From assembly GCF_900537115.1 (NCBI RefSeq), contig NZ_UNRG01000004.1:5-64004 (forward strand): a stretch of 64,000 nt of DNA, read 5' to 3'. This DNA is from Arthrobacter sp. Alg241-R88. GTDB lineage: Bacteria; Actinomycetota; Actinomycetes; Actinomycetales; Micrococcaceae. The notes under the pieces are model-generated. The model was given only the letters and a program-made list of their open reading frames with translations. It ran no database searches and was not told where the DNA came from. Position numbers and translations under genes: made by a program. Of the stretch, positions 51,968-61,898 are shown piece after piece (position 1 is the first letter of the stretch; each line of letters opens with the position of its first letter).

Positions 51968-53272
51968 TTACACGGGAGTGTTGGGAGCCAGCCCTTCGTC
52001 ACCGGACACAGCGCGGGCCTTCTTCGCGCGGAGCTTGTCCAGCCGGTTCATAAGCGGCGAGGTGGTGGCGCCATGGATCACGATGGACAGGGCCACCACC
52101 AGGCCAACAAACGCCCACAGCCACTCCGCCTGGTCCGAAAACTGGCCCTTGCCCAGGGCGTAGGAGAGGTAGTACAGCGAGCCGATCCCGCGGATGCCGA
52201 AGAACGAGAGGGCGATCCGCTCCCTGGGCCCGGTTTTGCCGCCCAGCAGCCCCAGCCAGCCAGCCAGCGGCCGGACCACCAGCAGGAAGGCAAGCGCCAC
52301 AAGCACTTCTGTCCAGCCAATGCCTTCGAGCAGCCCGCGCGCGATTGCACCGCCGAGCAGGACCAGGATCAGTACTGTCATGAGCCGCTCCAACTGCTCC
52401 ACGTAGGAGTGCAGCACCCGGTGGTAGCCGTGCGTGTGCTCAGCGGCGCGGATGGTTACCGCGCACACAAACACTGCGATGAACCCGTAGCCCTCAATCA
52501 TTTCGGTGACGCCGTAGGCCAGGAACGTGGCAGCCAGCGCCACGAAGCCTTCCGAGTGGTTGGAGAGCCGCAGGCTTTCGGTACGGGCGGAAAAGAATAT
52601 CCTGGCCAGCACCTTGCCGGTGAGGAAGCCCAGGAGCAACCCGACGGCGAGCCGCCACAGTACGTCCACCCCAAACCATTCGGGGAACCAGGCCGACGGG
52701 GATGATCCCGCGATGCTGATGGCGATGGCAAGGTAGACAAAAGGAAAGGCCAGGCCGTCGTTGAGGCCGGCTTCGGAGGTGAGGCCGAACCGCACCTCGT
52801 CCTCTTTGTTGGTACCCTCCTCGTGGTCTGCCGGCTCGCCCACCTGCACCTCGGATGCCAGGACCGGATCCGTGGGCGCGAGGCTGGACGCCACCAGCAG
52901 GGCGGCGCCGAGGCCCAGTCCGAGGAACCACAGCCCCAGCAAGGTCAGGGCAATGATGCACAGGGGCATGGCGATCCCGAGCAGCCGCCACGTGGTGGAC
53001 CAGCGTTTACGGCCCACAGGCCGGTCAAGGGCCAACCCCGCCCCCATCAGCGAGATGATCACGCAGACTTCCGAAATGTGCAGGACAAAGTCGGAATGGA
53101 CCACCGGGTCGGGATCCGGAAGCGTAGGAATCAGGGCGAACGCAGCCATTCCCGCACCCAAAAAGACCATGGGCATGGAGAAGGGCATGTCACGCAGCAG
53201 CTTGGGAAGCACCGCGGCAATGAACACCGCAAGGCCAGCGGCCGCAAACAGGATGTTGGGGGCTTCAAACAC
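51968..53272 (-). CDS. cation:proton antiporter (CPA1 Na+/H+ type)
   Basis: A membrane transporter of about 434 residues with twelve or so segments. Recognisable blocks are MGAGLALDRPVGRKRW near the start, ASSLAPTDPVLASEVQVG (the TDPVLA motif, with the ion-site Asp) and GLTSEAGLNDGLAFPFVYL. It exchanges Na+ or K+ for protons. I chose the GTG at 53272 because ggagag lies 7 nt before it; the frame is open to a TTG at 53317 with no such site. It is convergent with the purine permease. Confidence 0.88.
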   Translation of the reverse strand: MFEAPNILFAAAGLAVFIAAVLPKLLRDMPFSMPMVFLGAGMAAFALIPTLPDPDPVVHSDFVLHISEVCVIISLMGAGLALDRPVGRKRWSTTWRLLGIAMPLCIIALTLLGLWFLGLGLGAALLVASSLAPTDPVLASEVQVGEPADHEEGTNKEDEVRFGLTSEAGLNDGLAFPFVYLAIAISIAGSSPSAWFPEWFGVDVLWRLAVGLLLGFLTGKVLARIFFSARTESLRLSNHSEGFVALAATFLAYGVTEMIEGYGFIAVFVCAVTIRAAEHTHGYHRVLHSYVEQLERLMTVLILVLLGGAIARGLLEGIGWTEVLVALAFLLVVRPLAGWLGLLGGKTGPRERIALSFFGIRGIGSLYYLSYALGKGQFSDQAEWLWAFVGLVVALSIVIHGATTSPLMNRLDKLRAKKARAVSGDEGLAPNTPV

Positions 53273-53511
53273 GTTGCTGCTCTCCGGCTGGATCGTTGCG
53301 CCCTGCTGGCGCGGCAAGATGGCGTTAAGGTCCCGGGAAGGGATTGCTCCACAATAGCCCCTTCAGTGTTCCGCACGGTTTGTGGAGCTTCGGTCCGTGG
53401 AGGCTTCCGTTTGTAGCTTCGGACCTGTTTCGACATTCTGATTCTTGGATTCCAGACATCACGACGGCGGCGTTGCTGGTTTTGGCCGCCGGCATGCGGT
53501 GAGCTTGAGGC

Positions 53512-54462
53512 ATGCCTGCATCAATCCCCGCCGTCGATGTCCCGCCGCAGCCCTGGAACGGCAGGTTTGACGGTGACGGCGCAGAGCACCGCCGCTGGTG
53601 GCAGGCCGTCACGCCCTACCAAGGCAACCCTGCAACAGGGGCCGCACCAAAACCCGCCGTCCTGCTCGGTTTCTGCAGCGACGAAGGAGTGCGCCGGAAC
53701 AAGGGCCGGACGGGAGCGGCCGCCGCCCCCGCTGCACTGCGGGCTGCCCTCGGCCCGCTGGCGTTCCATCTGGACCGCCCTGTTGCCGATGCCGGGGATG
53801 TGGTGGTTGCCGGCAACGATCTTGAGGCTGGCCAGGCGCGCACCGGCAAGGCAGTAACGGCAATGCTCGACGGCGGGCACCTCACCGCGGTGCTGGGCGG
53901 CGGCCACGAAACCGCGTTCGCCAGCTACCTGGGCGTGGCCGGGTCCGCTGCCGTCCAGGGTGGCCGGCGGCTGGGCGTCCTGAACCTCGACGCGCATTTC
54001 GACCTTCGCGATGAGGAGCCCAGTTCCGGGACGCCGTTCCTCCAGATGGCCCGGGCGGAAGCCGCCGCCGGACGGGACTTCCGGTACGCCGTCGTCGGGA
54101 TTTCCGAACCCAACAACACCCGCACCCTCTTCGATACCGCAAAGAAACTGGGCGTCCGGTACCTGCTCGACGAGGACTGCGGGGCGGAGCGCGTGCGGGA
54201 CTTCGTGGCAGGCTTCCTCGCGGATATTGATGTCCTGTACCTGACCATTGACCTTGACGTACTGCCGGCGGCCGTGGCCCCGGGCGTCAGCGCACCGGCG
54301 GCGTACGGTGTACCGCTTGCCGTCATCAGCGCGGTGTGCCGCCAAGTGGCCCGCTCCGGCAAGCTGCTGCACCTGGACGTCGCAGAGCTGAACCCCGGGT
54401 TCGATATCGATGGCAGGACCGCGAAAGTCGCGGCGCGCCTGGTCGAGACCCTGCTGCGCTGA
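53512..54462 (+). CDS. hutG: formimidoylglutamase
   Basis: A manganese enzyme of the arginase fold that hydrolyses N-formimidoyl-glutamate to glutamate and formamide in histidine breakdown. Metal ligands are in GGGHETAFAS (near residue 125), NLDAHFDLR (near 160) and LTIDLDVLPA (near 243). Length 316, normal. The other hut genes are not in the window, so the gene is separated from the rest of the pathway here. Confidence 0.93.
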   Translation: MPASIPAVDVPPQPWNGRFDGDGAEHRRWWQAVTPYQGNPATGAAPKPAVLLGFCSDEGVRRNKGRTGAAAAPAALRAALGPLAFHLDRPVADAGDVVVAGNDLEAGQARTGKAVTAMLDGGHLTAVLGGGHETAFASYLGVAGSAAVQGGRRLGVLNLDAHFDLRDEEPSSGTPFLQMARAEAAAGRDFRYAVVGISEPNNTRTLFDTAKKLGVRYLLDEDCGAERVRDFVAGFLADIDVLYLTIDLDVLPAAVAPGVSAPAAYGVPLAVISAVCRQVARSGKLLHLDVAELNPGFDIDGRTAKVAARLVETLLR

Positions 54463-54559
54463 GCCCTCTGTGGCTGGTCCTTTCATGCGGCCCTATTCCA
54501 CAAAAAGTAAGTAGGCTGTCTAATATTGGACTTTCTACCGAAGGAAGGGAGTAAGCGGA

Positions 54560-55063
54560 ATGCGGCGCCGAGGAATGGTGGCAGGACTGCTGCTGGCCGT
54601 CCTGCTGATGCTCACCGGCTGCGCTGGCAGCTTCCCCGCCGACCCCCAGGGGACCCTGGAGAAAGCCCAGGGCGGAACCCTCCGTGTCGGCGCAAGCATG
54701 AACGGCGATTGGGTCCGGATCTCCGCGGATGCCAGCGGTGATGTCAGCAGCAGCGAGGTCCAGGGCACGGAAGCAGACCTGGTGCGGGACTTCGCGGCGA
54801 AGCTCGGCTCCGACGTGGAATGGGTGGCAGGAACCGAGCAGGTCCTGGCCGAAGAGCTTAAGCACGGCGGGCTGGACCTGGTGATCGGCGGGCTGGACGA
54901 TAAAACACCGTGGGTGACGCATGCCGGCCTCACCCGCCCCTACTCCGAATCCCGCGACGAGCGCGGAAACCTCCACAAACACGTCATGTTGGTGCCGCTG
55001 GGCGAAAACGCCTTCCTGCTTGAGCTCGATAAGTTCCTGATGGCAGCGAAGGAGCAGAAATGA
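54560..55063 (+). CDS. small lipoprotein with half of a solute-binding domain
   Basis: A 167-residue lipoprotein: signal peptide, lipobox LTGC (Cys21), then TLRVGASMNGDWVRISADAS and TEADLVRDFAAKLGSDVEWV, and LAEELKHGGLDLVIGGLDDKTPW. This is the first lobe of a type 2 (SBP_bac_3) substrate-binding protein, with no second lobe. Its TGA overlaps the ATG of the CDF transporter gene by 4 nt, so the pair is translated together. No amino acid ABC genes are near. It could present a metal or sense a ligand for the exporter; this is inference. Confidence 0.7.
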   Translation: MRRRGMVAGLLLAVLLMLTGCAGSFPADPQGTLEKAQGGTLRVGASMNGDWVRISADASGDVSSSEVQGTEADLVRDFAAKLGSDVEWVAGTEQVLAEELKHGGLDLVIGGLDDKTPWVTHAGLTRPYSESRDERGNLHKHVMLVPLGENAFLLELDKFLMAAKEQK

Positions 55064-56070
55064 CAAACATCGCCAGCCACGACGCCGTCCGGTTCGGGAA
55101 CACCGAGTTGCCGCCCGAACAGCAGGAGGCGCTGCGCAAGGCCATCAGGGTCGAATGGGCCACCATGGGTTTCCTGGTGGTCACCACCACCATGGTGTTC
55201 CTGGTGTTGGGCAACTCGCAGGCCATGAAGGCCGCCTGGATCGAGGACCTGCTTTCCTTCCTGCCGCCCATCTCCTTCCTGGTGGCGGCCCATGCCATCC
55301 GCAAACCTCCGTCCGAGAAGCATCCCTATGGCTACCACCGGTCCACCGGGGTGGCGCACCTGGTGGCCGCCGTCGCGCTGACGGTTATGGGCGGCTACCT
55401 CCTTGTGGAGTCCGGGCTTGGCCTGCTCAAGGCGGAGCATCCCACCATCGGCGGCATCGAGCTTTTCGGCAATACCATTTGGCTTGGCTGGCTGATGATG
55501 GCCGTCATGATCATCACCTCAGCGCCGCCGGTCTTCCTGGGCAGGGCCAAGATGAAACTCGCCGAGAAACTGCACGACAAAGTGCTCTACGCGGATGCGG
55601 ACATGAACAAGGCCGACTGGATGACGGCGATAGCGGCGGTAGCCGGCGTGGCTGGAATCGGCATGGGGCTCTGGTGGGCTGACTACGCGGCCGCGCTGAT
55701 CATCTCAGCAAGCATCCTGCACGACGGCTTCAAGAACACCCGCGCCGCCGTTTCCGCCCTGATGGACAAGCGCGCCATGACCTACGACGACGGCAAGCCC
55801 CACCCGCTCGGGCGGCAACTGGATGAGTACCTCCGCAGCCTCGACTGGACTGAGGATGCAAAGTCGCGGATCCGCGACGAAGGACACGTGTTCCACGTGG
55901 AGTCCTTCGTGGTCCCGGCCGGCAAGGCCACGCCTTCCCTGGAACAGCTCGAAGCGGCGCGCGAGGCCTGCGTGGCCATGGACTGGAAAGTCCAGGACAT
56001 GGTGATCGTGCCTGTGGCAGAGCTGCCCTCCGAGTTCCTTCCCGGCCCCACGCCAGGCGCCGAGCACTAA
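55060..56070 (+). CDS. cation diffusion facilitator family transporter
   Basis: A 336-residue transporter: GYHRSTGVAHLVAAVAL, and ADADMNKADWMTAIAAVAGVAG with the Asp residues of a CDF metal site, and about six membrane segments. The C-terminal domain (DEGHVFHVESFVVPAGKATPSLEQLEAA) is the cytoplasmic dimer domain. It lacks the His-rich N-terminus of the other CDF protein at 38972, so the ion may differ (Fe, Mn or Zn). It is coupled to the lipoprotein before it and convergent with citB 15 nt away. Confidence 0.9.
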   Translation: MTNIASHDAVRFGNTELPPEQQEALRKAIRVEWATMGFLVVTTTMVFLVLGNSQAMKAAWIEDLLSFLPPISFLVAAHAIRKPPSEKHPYGYHRSTGVAHLVAAVALTVMGGYLLVESGLGLLKAEHPTIGGIELFGNTIWLGWLMMAVMIITSAPPVFLGRAKMKLAEKLHDKVLYADADMNKADWMTAIAAVAGVAGIGMGLWWADYAAALIISASILHDGFKNTRAAVSALMDKRAMTYDDGKPHPLGRQLDEYLRSLDWTEDAKSRIRDEGHVFHVESFVVPAGKATPSLEQLEAAREACVAMDWKVQDMVIVPVAELPSEFLPGPTPGAEH

Positions 56071-56085
56071 GGCGCCGGGTGCCGT

Positions 56086-56766
56086 TTACTGGCCCTTGAG
56101 GACGTAGCGCCGCTCCGGGCGCCCCACCCCGTACTTGAGCCGTACCTCAAGGGTCCCTTCATCATGCAGGTATTCGAGGTACCGGCGGGCGCTGACCCGG
56201 GACGTGCCCAGCTGTTCGGCCACCTCGGCCGCGGACAGATCGCCGTCGGCAGCGTTAAGTGTTGCTTCCACGAGCTTGAGCGTCTCGATGCTGCAGCCTT
56301 TCGGAAGCGGCCGCCCGCCTTGGGTACCAGCGCCGTCCAGGCCGAACACCCGGTTCACGTCCGACTGCTCCGCCACGTCCTTGGCCGAATCCAGCCCCTG
56401 GTACGCGCTCCGGTAATGCTCCAGGCGCTCCTGCAGGTCGGACTGCGAAAACGGCTTGATCAGGTAGTGCACGATCCCGCCGCGCAGGGCCTTACGCACG
56501 GTCTCAACCTCGCGGGCCGCGCTGATCACCAGTACATCCAGCTCCGGGGCAACGTCGCGCAGCCGGTGCATCAGGTCCAGCCCGTTGATGTCGGGGAGGT
56601 GGATGTCCAGCAGCACAAGGTCCGGCTGCAGCCGTTCCGTTTCAAGCACGGCTTGGGCACCCGTGTGGGCCACCCCCACAACGGAGAACCCGGGGGTCCG
56701 CTGGATGAACCCGGCGTGGACCTTGGCCACCATAAAGTCGTCATCGACGATCAGCACCTTGATCAT
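56086..56766 (-). CDS. citB: response regulator, CitB/DctR type
   Basis: A 226-residue regulator with receiver acidic residues in IVDDD at 7-11, phosphoacceptor Asp54 in LVLLDIHLPD, Ser/Thr in VISAA and Lys in HYLIKPF. The C-terminal part (AEVAEQLGTSRVSARRYLEYLHDEGTLEVRL) is a winged helix-turn-helix of the CitB group. It overlaps the kinase gene by 4 nt. Likely target is the divergent tctCBA operon. Confidence 0.9.
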   Translation of the reverse strand: MIKVLIVDDDFMVAKVHAGFIQRTPGFSVVGVAHTGAQAVLETERLQPDLVLLDIHLPDINGLDLMHRLRDVAPELDVLVISAAREVETVRKALRGGIVHYLIKPFSQSDLQERLEHYRSAYQGLDSAKDVAEQSDVNRVFGLDGAGTQGGRPLPKGCSIETLKLVEATLNAADGDLSAAEVAEQLGTSRVSARRYLEYLHDEGTLEVRLKYGVGRPERRYVLKGQ

Positions 56767-58358
56767 GGCTGCGTTGTACCTCTTTTGAATCGTGCTGTGA
56801 AGACTGCCCCGTTGTCATTGGCCACTGTGAGGTCGCCGCCTGACCGCCGGCAGACCACCCGAGAGAGAGCCAGCCCAAAACCGCGGCCGTCTGCCGGTCC
56901 TGTTTCCTTGGTGGAGAACCCCTGCCGGAAGATCTCCTCCAGATCCTCGGCCGGGACGCCTGGGCCAGTGTCGCGGACGGTGACGGTGACGTAGTCATCG
57001 CTGTCCTCAACCAGCACCCGGACAGTTGCGCCCGGAAGTCCGGTGACGGCGTCGAACGCGTTGTCCACGAGGTTACCCACCACGGTGGTGAGGTCCCGGG
57101 ACAGATCATCGCTGACCTGGCTCAGGGCGGAGTCGGGATCGAGCTGAAGGGCCACGCCGCGTTCGGCGGCGAGGCTGGACTTGGCGATCAGCAGTGCCGC
57201 GAGGGCAGGGTCCTGGATGCGGCTGGTCACTTCATCGTTCAGCCTGGTCCGGTCCACCGTGGCCCCATTGACGAACTGCACCACGGAATCATATTCACCG
57301 ATCTGGATCAGGCCTGAGATGACGTGCAGCTGGTTGGCGAACTCATGGGCCTGGGCCCGCAGCGTGTCCGTGGCGGTGCGGGTGGCGCCCAGCTCACGTT
57401 CCAGCGAGGACAGCTCGGTCCGGTCCCGCAGGGTAGTGACCGAGCCGATGTCCCGGCCGCGGGAGCGGATGGGGACCCGGTTCGCCACCACCAGGCGCTC
57501 CCCCACCAGCACCAGCTGGTCCGGGTCCTGCTGCTCGCGGGTCAGGACCACCTTGAGCGCGGGGTCCACGGGCAGGGAGGCGAGCTTCTTGCCCACGCAG
57601 TCCTGCGGAAGCCCCAGCAGTATCCGTGCGCTGTCATTGGCCACCGTGATGCGCTCATGGGGATCCAGCGCCACCACGCCTTCCTTCAGGCCATGCACCA
57701 TGGCCTCCCGGTTTTCCACGAGTCCGGTAATTTCGCTGGGCTCCATGCCGAGGGTCTGCCGTTTGACGCGACGGGCCAGCAGCAGCGACCCGGCCACACC
57801 CAGGACGCTCGCGACGCCGAGATAGGTCAGGAGGTTGGGAACCGCGTCGCCCAGCCGCTCCAGGGTGGAGGGGTAGTTGCGGCTGACGGAGGCGATGCCG
57901 ATCATTTTTCCGGCGTCGTCGAGCACCGGCACATGGGCGGACAGGACGGCGGCACCACTGCCACCCACCACACCCGTCCAAGCCCGGCCTTCCATTACCC
58001 TGCTGGGGCCAAGTTCCAGGGGATTGCCCAGCAGGCTTGGATCGGAAGCGGCCACCACCGTCTGGTCCAGCCTTGCCAGCGCCACGTGCGAGGACCCCGA
58101 CACTGTCCGGACGGATTCGGCCACTGCGGGCAGGGCGGCACCCACCCGCGGTTGCGCGTCGGGCAGCAGAGCCCGTACCGCGGGGTTGTTGCCCAGGGCT
58201 TCGGCCGCGGACAGCGCCCGGCGGCCCTCGGTGCGCTCGAAGGCGGCAGCAGACTGCGCAAGAGAGATGGCCACCACCGCCACCAGAACCGCCAGGACGA
58301 TCAGCAACTGCAGCACAAGGTACTGTCCGGCGAGGGACATTCCTCTTCGTCGAGTCAC
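56763..58358 (-). CDS. citA: sensor histidine kinase, CitA/DcuS type
   Basis: A 531-residue kinase: membrane segment, an outside PASC (sCache) sensor domain (about 35-170), a second membrane segment, a PAS domain (about 200-310), and a kinase core with the phospho-His in RAQAHEFANQLHVISGL, then an HATPase domain ending GLALSRVVCRRSGGDLTV. CitA-type kinases sense citrate or dicarboxylates outside the cell. I chose GTG at 58358, with aaagga at the right distance. Name follows the family; the ligand is not shown. Confidence 0.9.
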   Translation of the reverse strand: MTRRRGMSLAGQYLVLQLLIVLAVLVAVVAISLAQSAAAFERTEGRRALSAAEALGNNPAVRALLPDAQPRVGAALPAVAESVRTVSGSSHVALARLDQTVVAASDPSLLGNPLELGPSRVMEGRAWTGVVGGSGAAVLSAHVPVLDDAGKMIGIASVSRNYPSTLERLGDAVPNLLTYLGVASVLGVAGSLLLARRVKRQTLGMEPSEITGLVENREAMVHGLKEGVVALDPHERITVANDSARILLGLPQDCVGKKLASLPVDPALKVVLTREQQDPDQLVLVGERLVVANRVPIRSRGRDIGSVTTLRDRTELSSLERELGATRTATDTLRAQAHEFANQLHVISGLIQIGEYDSVVQFVNGATVDRTRLNDEVTSRIQDPALAALLIAKSSLAAERGVALQLDPDSALSQVSDDLSRDLTTVVGNLVDNAFDAVTGLPGATVRVLVEDSDDYVTVTVRDTGPGVPAEDLEEIFRQGFSTKETGPADGRGFGLALSRVVCRRSGGDLTVANDNGAVFTARFKRGTTQP

Positions 58359-58668
58359 TGCGTGGATTCCTTTAGTGGTGGTTGAAGTGCCGCGGGCACT
58401 GGTGCCCAGGGGCGCGCCGCCCGTCCCCTCCCGGCGTATCGGAACTATACCGCAGGGCATGTGGAAACCAGCGGGGACCGCCGTCGTGCCCGTCCCGGTG
58501 CCCTGTTGCCGGAGGCGGGGTGGGACCCCGGAAACGTGAACGCAATGAACTTAACTTTCTCTGCGTACACAAGAGTGATGGCCGTCACGGATGGACCTAG
58601 CATCGAAGCACAAGGTCAGGTTCGCTGATCATCCCCGTAGAGCATGCATCACTGAGAAGAGGAACACC
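58359..58668. promoter_or_regulatory. divergent citA / tctC promoter region (310 nt)
   Basis: No gene is seen. A short A+T-rich patch near 58545-58562 (aatgaacttaactttctct) stands out in the G+C-rich surrounding, a likely CitB binding area. Both directions need a promoter here. The exact boxes are not certain. Confidence 0.45.
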
Positions 58669-59679
58669 ATGCGCCAGATCCGCGCATTGCGAGTCGCCGC
58701 CGTCGCCGCCGGCATCGCCCTGATGGCCACCGGCTGCGGTGCCACCGGGAAGAGCTCCACCGGTTCGGAAAGCTCCGGCGCCGCTGCAGGCCCCATTACC
58801 GGACTGCAGATCATGGTCCCCAACACCCCCGGTGGCGGTTACGACACCACCGCCCGTGCAGCAGCCAAGGTCCTCGACGACGAGAAGATCTCCACCAACA
58901 CCGAAGTCTTCAACCTCGCCGGTGCCGGCGGCACCGTGGGCCTGGCCCGCGTGGTCAACGAAAAAGGCAACGGCGACCTCGCCATGCTCATGGGCTTGGG
59001 CGTCGTTGGCGCCAGCTACACCAACAAGTCGGAGTCGAAGCTGACCGAGACCACTCCGCTGGCACGGCTCATCGAAGAGCCCGGTGCCATCATGGTCAGC
59101 AAGGACTCCCCCTACAAGACCATCGATGACCTGGTAACGGCCTGGAAGGCTGATCCCGCTTCCATCTCCGTGGGCGGCGGCTCCTCCCCCGGCGGCCCGG
59201 ACCACCTCCTGCCGATGCAGCTTGCGGGTGCAGTGGGCATCGACGCGACCAAGGTCAACTTTGTCTCCTACGACGGCGGTGGCGACCTCCTGCCGGCGAT
59301 CCTCGGCAACAAGCTTGGCTTCGCCGCCTCCGGCGCGGGCGAGTTCCTGCAGCAGATTCAGTCCGGCGAAGTGCGCGTCCTGGCCACCAGCGGCGAAGAG
59401 CGGCTTGAGGGTGTGGACGCCCCCACGCTGAAGGAATCCAACATCGACCTGGTGTTCACCAACTGGCGCGGCATCGTGGCACCTCCGGGCATCAGCGACG
59501 AGGACAAGGCTTCCCTGATCGCCGCCCTTGAGAAGATGCACGCCACCGAGGGCTGGAAGGAAGCACTGAAGACGCACAGCTGGTCCGACGCCTTCATCAC
59601 CGGCGACGAGTTCGAAACCTTCCTCACCGACCAGGACAAGCGGGTGGCGGACGTCCTCACCAAGCTTGGGTTGGCGTGA
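58669..59679 (+). CDS. tctC: tripartite tricarboxylate transporter substrate-binding protein
   Basis: A 336-residue lipoprotein of the Bug/TctC family with lipobox ATGC (Cys24). NTPGGGYDTTARAAAKVL is the substrate loop and NLAGAGGTVGLARVV the second. It captures citrate or another tricarboxylate outside the membrane and gives it to TctAB. The ATG at 58669 follows gaagagga. It is the first gene of tctCBA; TctB overlaps its stop. Confidence 0.93.
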   Translation: MRQIRALRVAAVAAGIALMATGCGATGKSSTGSESSGAAAGPITGLQIMVPNTPGGGYDTTARAAAKVLDDEKISTNTEVFNLAGAGGTVGLARVVNEKGNGDLAMLMGLGVVGASYTNKSESKLTETTPLARLIEEPGAIMVSKDSPYKTIDDLVTAWKADPASISVGGGSSPGGPDHLLPMQLAGAVGIDATKVNFVSYDGGGDLLPAILGNKLGFAASGAGEFLQQIQSGEVRVLATSGEERLEGVDAPTLKESNIDLVFTNWRGIVAPPGISDEDKASLIAALEKMHATEGWKEALKTHSWSDAFITGDEFETFLTDQDKRVADVLTKLGLA

Positions 59680-60179
59680 GCTCCCTGATTTCAGGCCTGA
59701 AAGGCCGCGCCGAGCTGGGAGTTGCACTCCTGCTCGGCGCGGCCGGCGTCCTGGTCTTCCTGGACGCCAACAGGCTGGTGACCCCGTACTCCCAGTCGGA
59801 TCCGGTGGGCCCCAAGACCGTTCCGTACATCGTGGCCGGCCTGTTGCTGGTCTGCGCGGTCCTGCTGGCCGTTAACGTCATCCGCGGCGGCCAGGGCGAG
59901 GCGGAAGGCGGCGAAGACGTCGACCTCACCCACCCTGCGGACTGGAAGACCATCCTGCCCCTGGCGGGAGCCTTCATCCTGAACATCCTGCTCATCGACT
60001 GGGCCGGATGGGTCATCTCCGGCACTGTCCTTTTTTGGGGCAGCGTCCTGGCGCTGGGCAGCCGGCACTACATCCGTGACGGGCTCATCTCCGTGGCACT
60101 GTCCCTGCTGACCTTCTACGGCTTTTACCTCGGCCTCGGCATCGCACTGCCCGCCGGACTCCTGGAAGGAATCCTCTGA
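59676..60179 (+). CDS. tctB: tripartite tricarboxylate transporter small permease
   Basis: A 167-residue membrane protein with four segments (about 12-28, 45-62, 92-125 and 134-158), of the TctB family. GTG start overlapping the tctC TGA; its own TGA overlaps the tctA ATG by one base. It pairs with the large permease. Sequence conservation is low in this subunit, so position supports the call. Confidence 0.9.
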   Translation: MSSLISGLKGRAELGVALLLGAAGVLVFLDANRLVTPYSQSDPVGPKTVPYIVAGLLLVCAVLLAVNVIRGGQGEAEGGEDVDLTHPADWKTILPLAGAFILNILLIDWAGWVISGTVLFWGSVLALGSRHYIRDGLISVALSLLTFYGFYLGLGIALPAGLLEGIL

Positions 60180-61783
60180 TGGACGTCTGGTCCTCACTGA
60201 TGGACGGTTTCGCCACCGCCCTCACCCCCATGAACTTCCTCTACGCCGTGATCGGCGTACTCCTGGGCACCGCCGTCGGCGTCCTTCCGGGCCTTGGCCC
60301 CGCCATGACTGTGGCACTGCTGCTTCCGGTCACCTACGCCCTGGAACCCACCAGCGCCTTCATTATGTTCGCCGGCATCTACTACGGCGGTATGTACGGC
60401 GGCTCCACCACCTCCATCCTGCTGAATACGCCCGGTGAATCGTCGTCGGTGGTGACGGCGATCGAAGGCAACAAGATGGCCAAGGCGGGCCGGGCTGCGC
60501 AGGCGCTTGCGACGGCGGCCATCGGCTCGTTCGTCGCCGGCACCATCGGCACCGCCCTGCTTGCCGTCTGCGCGCCGATCGTGGTCCAGTTCGCCGTCAG
60601 CCTGGGTGCGCCCAGCTACTTCGCCATCATGGTCCTCGCACTGCTGGCCGTCACCGCGGTCCTGGGATCGTCCCGGCTCCGGGGCTTTGCCTCGCTGGCC
60701 CTCGGCCTGGCCATCGGCCTGGTGGGAATCGACTCCGTCACGGGCCAGCGCCGCCTGACCTTCGGCCAGCCGCTGCTGGCGGACGGCCTGGACATTGTTG
60801 TGGTGGCCGTGGCCATTTTCGCCGTGGGTGAAGCCCTGTGGGTGGCCGCCCACCTGCGCCGCACCCCGCTGCACGCCATTCCCGTGGGGCAGCCGTGGAT
60901 GGGCAAGTCCGACTGGAAGCGGTCCTGGAAGCCGTGGTTGCGGGGTACCGCCTTCGGCTTCCCCTTCGGCGCGCTGCCGGCAGGTGGCGCCGAGATCCCC
61001 ACCTTCCTCTCCTACGTCACCGAGAAGCGCCTCAGCAAACACCCCGAAGAATTCGGCAAGGGCGCCATCGAGGGTGTTGCCGGCCCCGAAGCTGCCAATA
61101 ACGCCGCCGCCGCCGGCACGCTCACCCCGATGCTGGCGCTCGGCCTGCCCACCAACGCCACGGCCGCGGTGATGCTCGCAGCCTTCACTTCCTACGGCAT
61201 CCAGCCCGGCCCGCAGCTGTTCTCCAGCCAGGGTCCCCTAGTGTGGGCACTGATCGCCAGCCTGTTCATCGGCAACCTGCTGCTCCTGCTGATCAACCTG
61301 CCGCTGGCACCAATGTGGGCCAAGCTCCTGCAGCTCCCCCGGCCGTACCTGTACGCGGGCATCCTGTTCTTTGCCACGCTGGGCGCCTATTCGGTGAACC
61401 TGCAGGCATTCGACCTGGTGCTCCTGCTGGTCCTCGGCACACTCGGCTTCATGATGCGGCGGTTCGGCCTTCCCGTCCTGCCGCTCATCCTCGGCGTGAT
61501 CCTTGGGCCCCGCATCGAAGGCCAGCTCCGGAAGACCCTGCAGCTCAGCGCCGGTGACCCCGCAGGTCTCTTCAGCGAGCCGATCGCCGTCGTTGTTTAC
61601 ATCATCGTGGGGCTCATCCTGCTGTGGCCGCTGCTCTTCAAGCTGTTCCGTAGGACGCGTCCGGCGCCCAAGACCGCGGTCCCCGCCAACTCCGGCGCAA
61701 CCGTCCCCAGGGAGGTTGGCGGCAGCGTAAGCCACGGCAGCCACCGCGCCGACGGTCCGGCCGACGGCGACGGCGACGGCTGA
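60179..61783 (+). CDS. tctA: tripartite tricarboxylate transporter large permease
   Basis: A 534-residue transporter with twelve or so segments. Typical TctA blocks: [49 protein letters not shown], and [25 protein letters not shown]. It uses the ion gradient to take up tricarboxylate delivered by TctC. The last 35 residues are a hydrophilic, Gly/Asp-rich tail. No clear terminator follows; the dispersed repeat at 61831 lies next. Confidence 0.95.
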   Translation: MDVWSSLMDGFATALTPMNFLYAVIGVLLGTAVGVLPGLGPAMTVALLLPVTYALEPTSAFIMFAGIYYGGMYGGSTTSILLNTPGESSSVVTAIEGNKMAKAGRAAQALATAAIGSFVAGTIGTALLAVCAPIVVQFAVSLGAPSYFAIMVLALLAVTAVLGSSRLRGFASLALGLAIGLVGIDSVTGQRRLTFGQPLLADGLDIVVVAVAIFAVGEALWVAAHLRRTPLHAIPVGQPWMGKSDWKRSWKPWLRGTAFGFPFGALPAGGAEIPTFLSYVTEKRLSKHPEEFGKGAIEGVAGPEAANNAAAAGTLTPMLALGLPTNATAAVMLAAFTSYGIQPGPQLFSSQGPLVWALIASLFIGNLLLLLINLPLAPMWAKLLQLPRPYLYAGILFFATLGAYSVNLQAFDLVLLLVLGTLGFMMRRFGLPVLPLILGVILGPRIEGQLRKTLQLSAGDPAGLFSEPIAVVVYIIVGLILLWPLLFKLFRRTRPAPKTAVPANSGATVPREVGGSVSHGSHRADGPADGDGDG

Positions 61784-61830
61784 GAAGCCGTCCTGCAGTT
61801 CCTCCCGGCATCAACTACCCTCCCCACGGA

Positions 61831-61865
61831 CCCCCTAACCTCGCAAGCTCGGCCGGGGAACCCTG
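61831..61865 (+). repeat. dispersed 35-nt repeat, copy 2
   Basis: Matches 658-692 at 33 of 35 positions. It lies between tctA and the Usp gene, in the likely 5' leader of the Usp gene (ATG at 61899). Its start, cccccta, and core cctcgcaagctcggcc are the same. Confidence 0.6.
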
Positions 61866-61898
61866 TCCATGTGGCCCCAGAACAACAAAGGAGACACC

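Noticed and set aside
54560..55063. Treating the small lipoprotein as an amino acid ABC binding protein
   Set aside because: It has one lobe only and no permease or ATPase genes are adjacent; the coupled gene is a CDF transporter.
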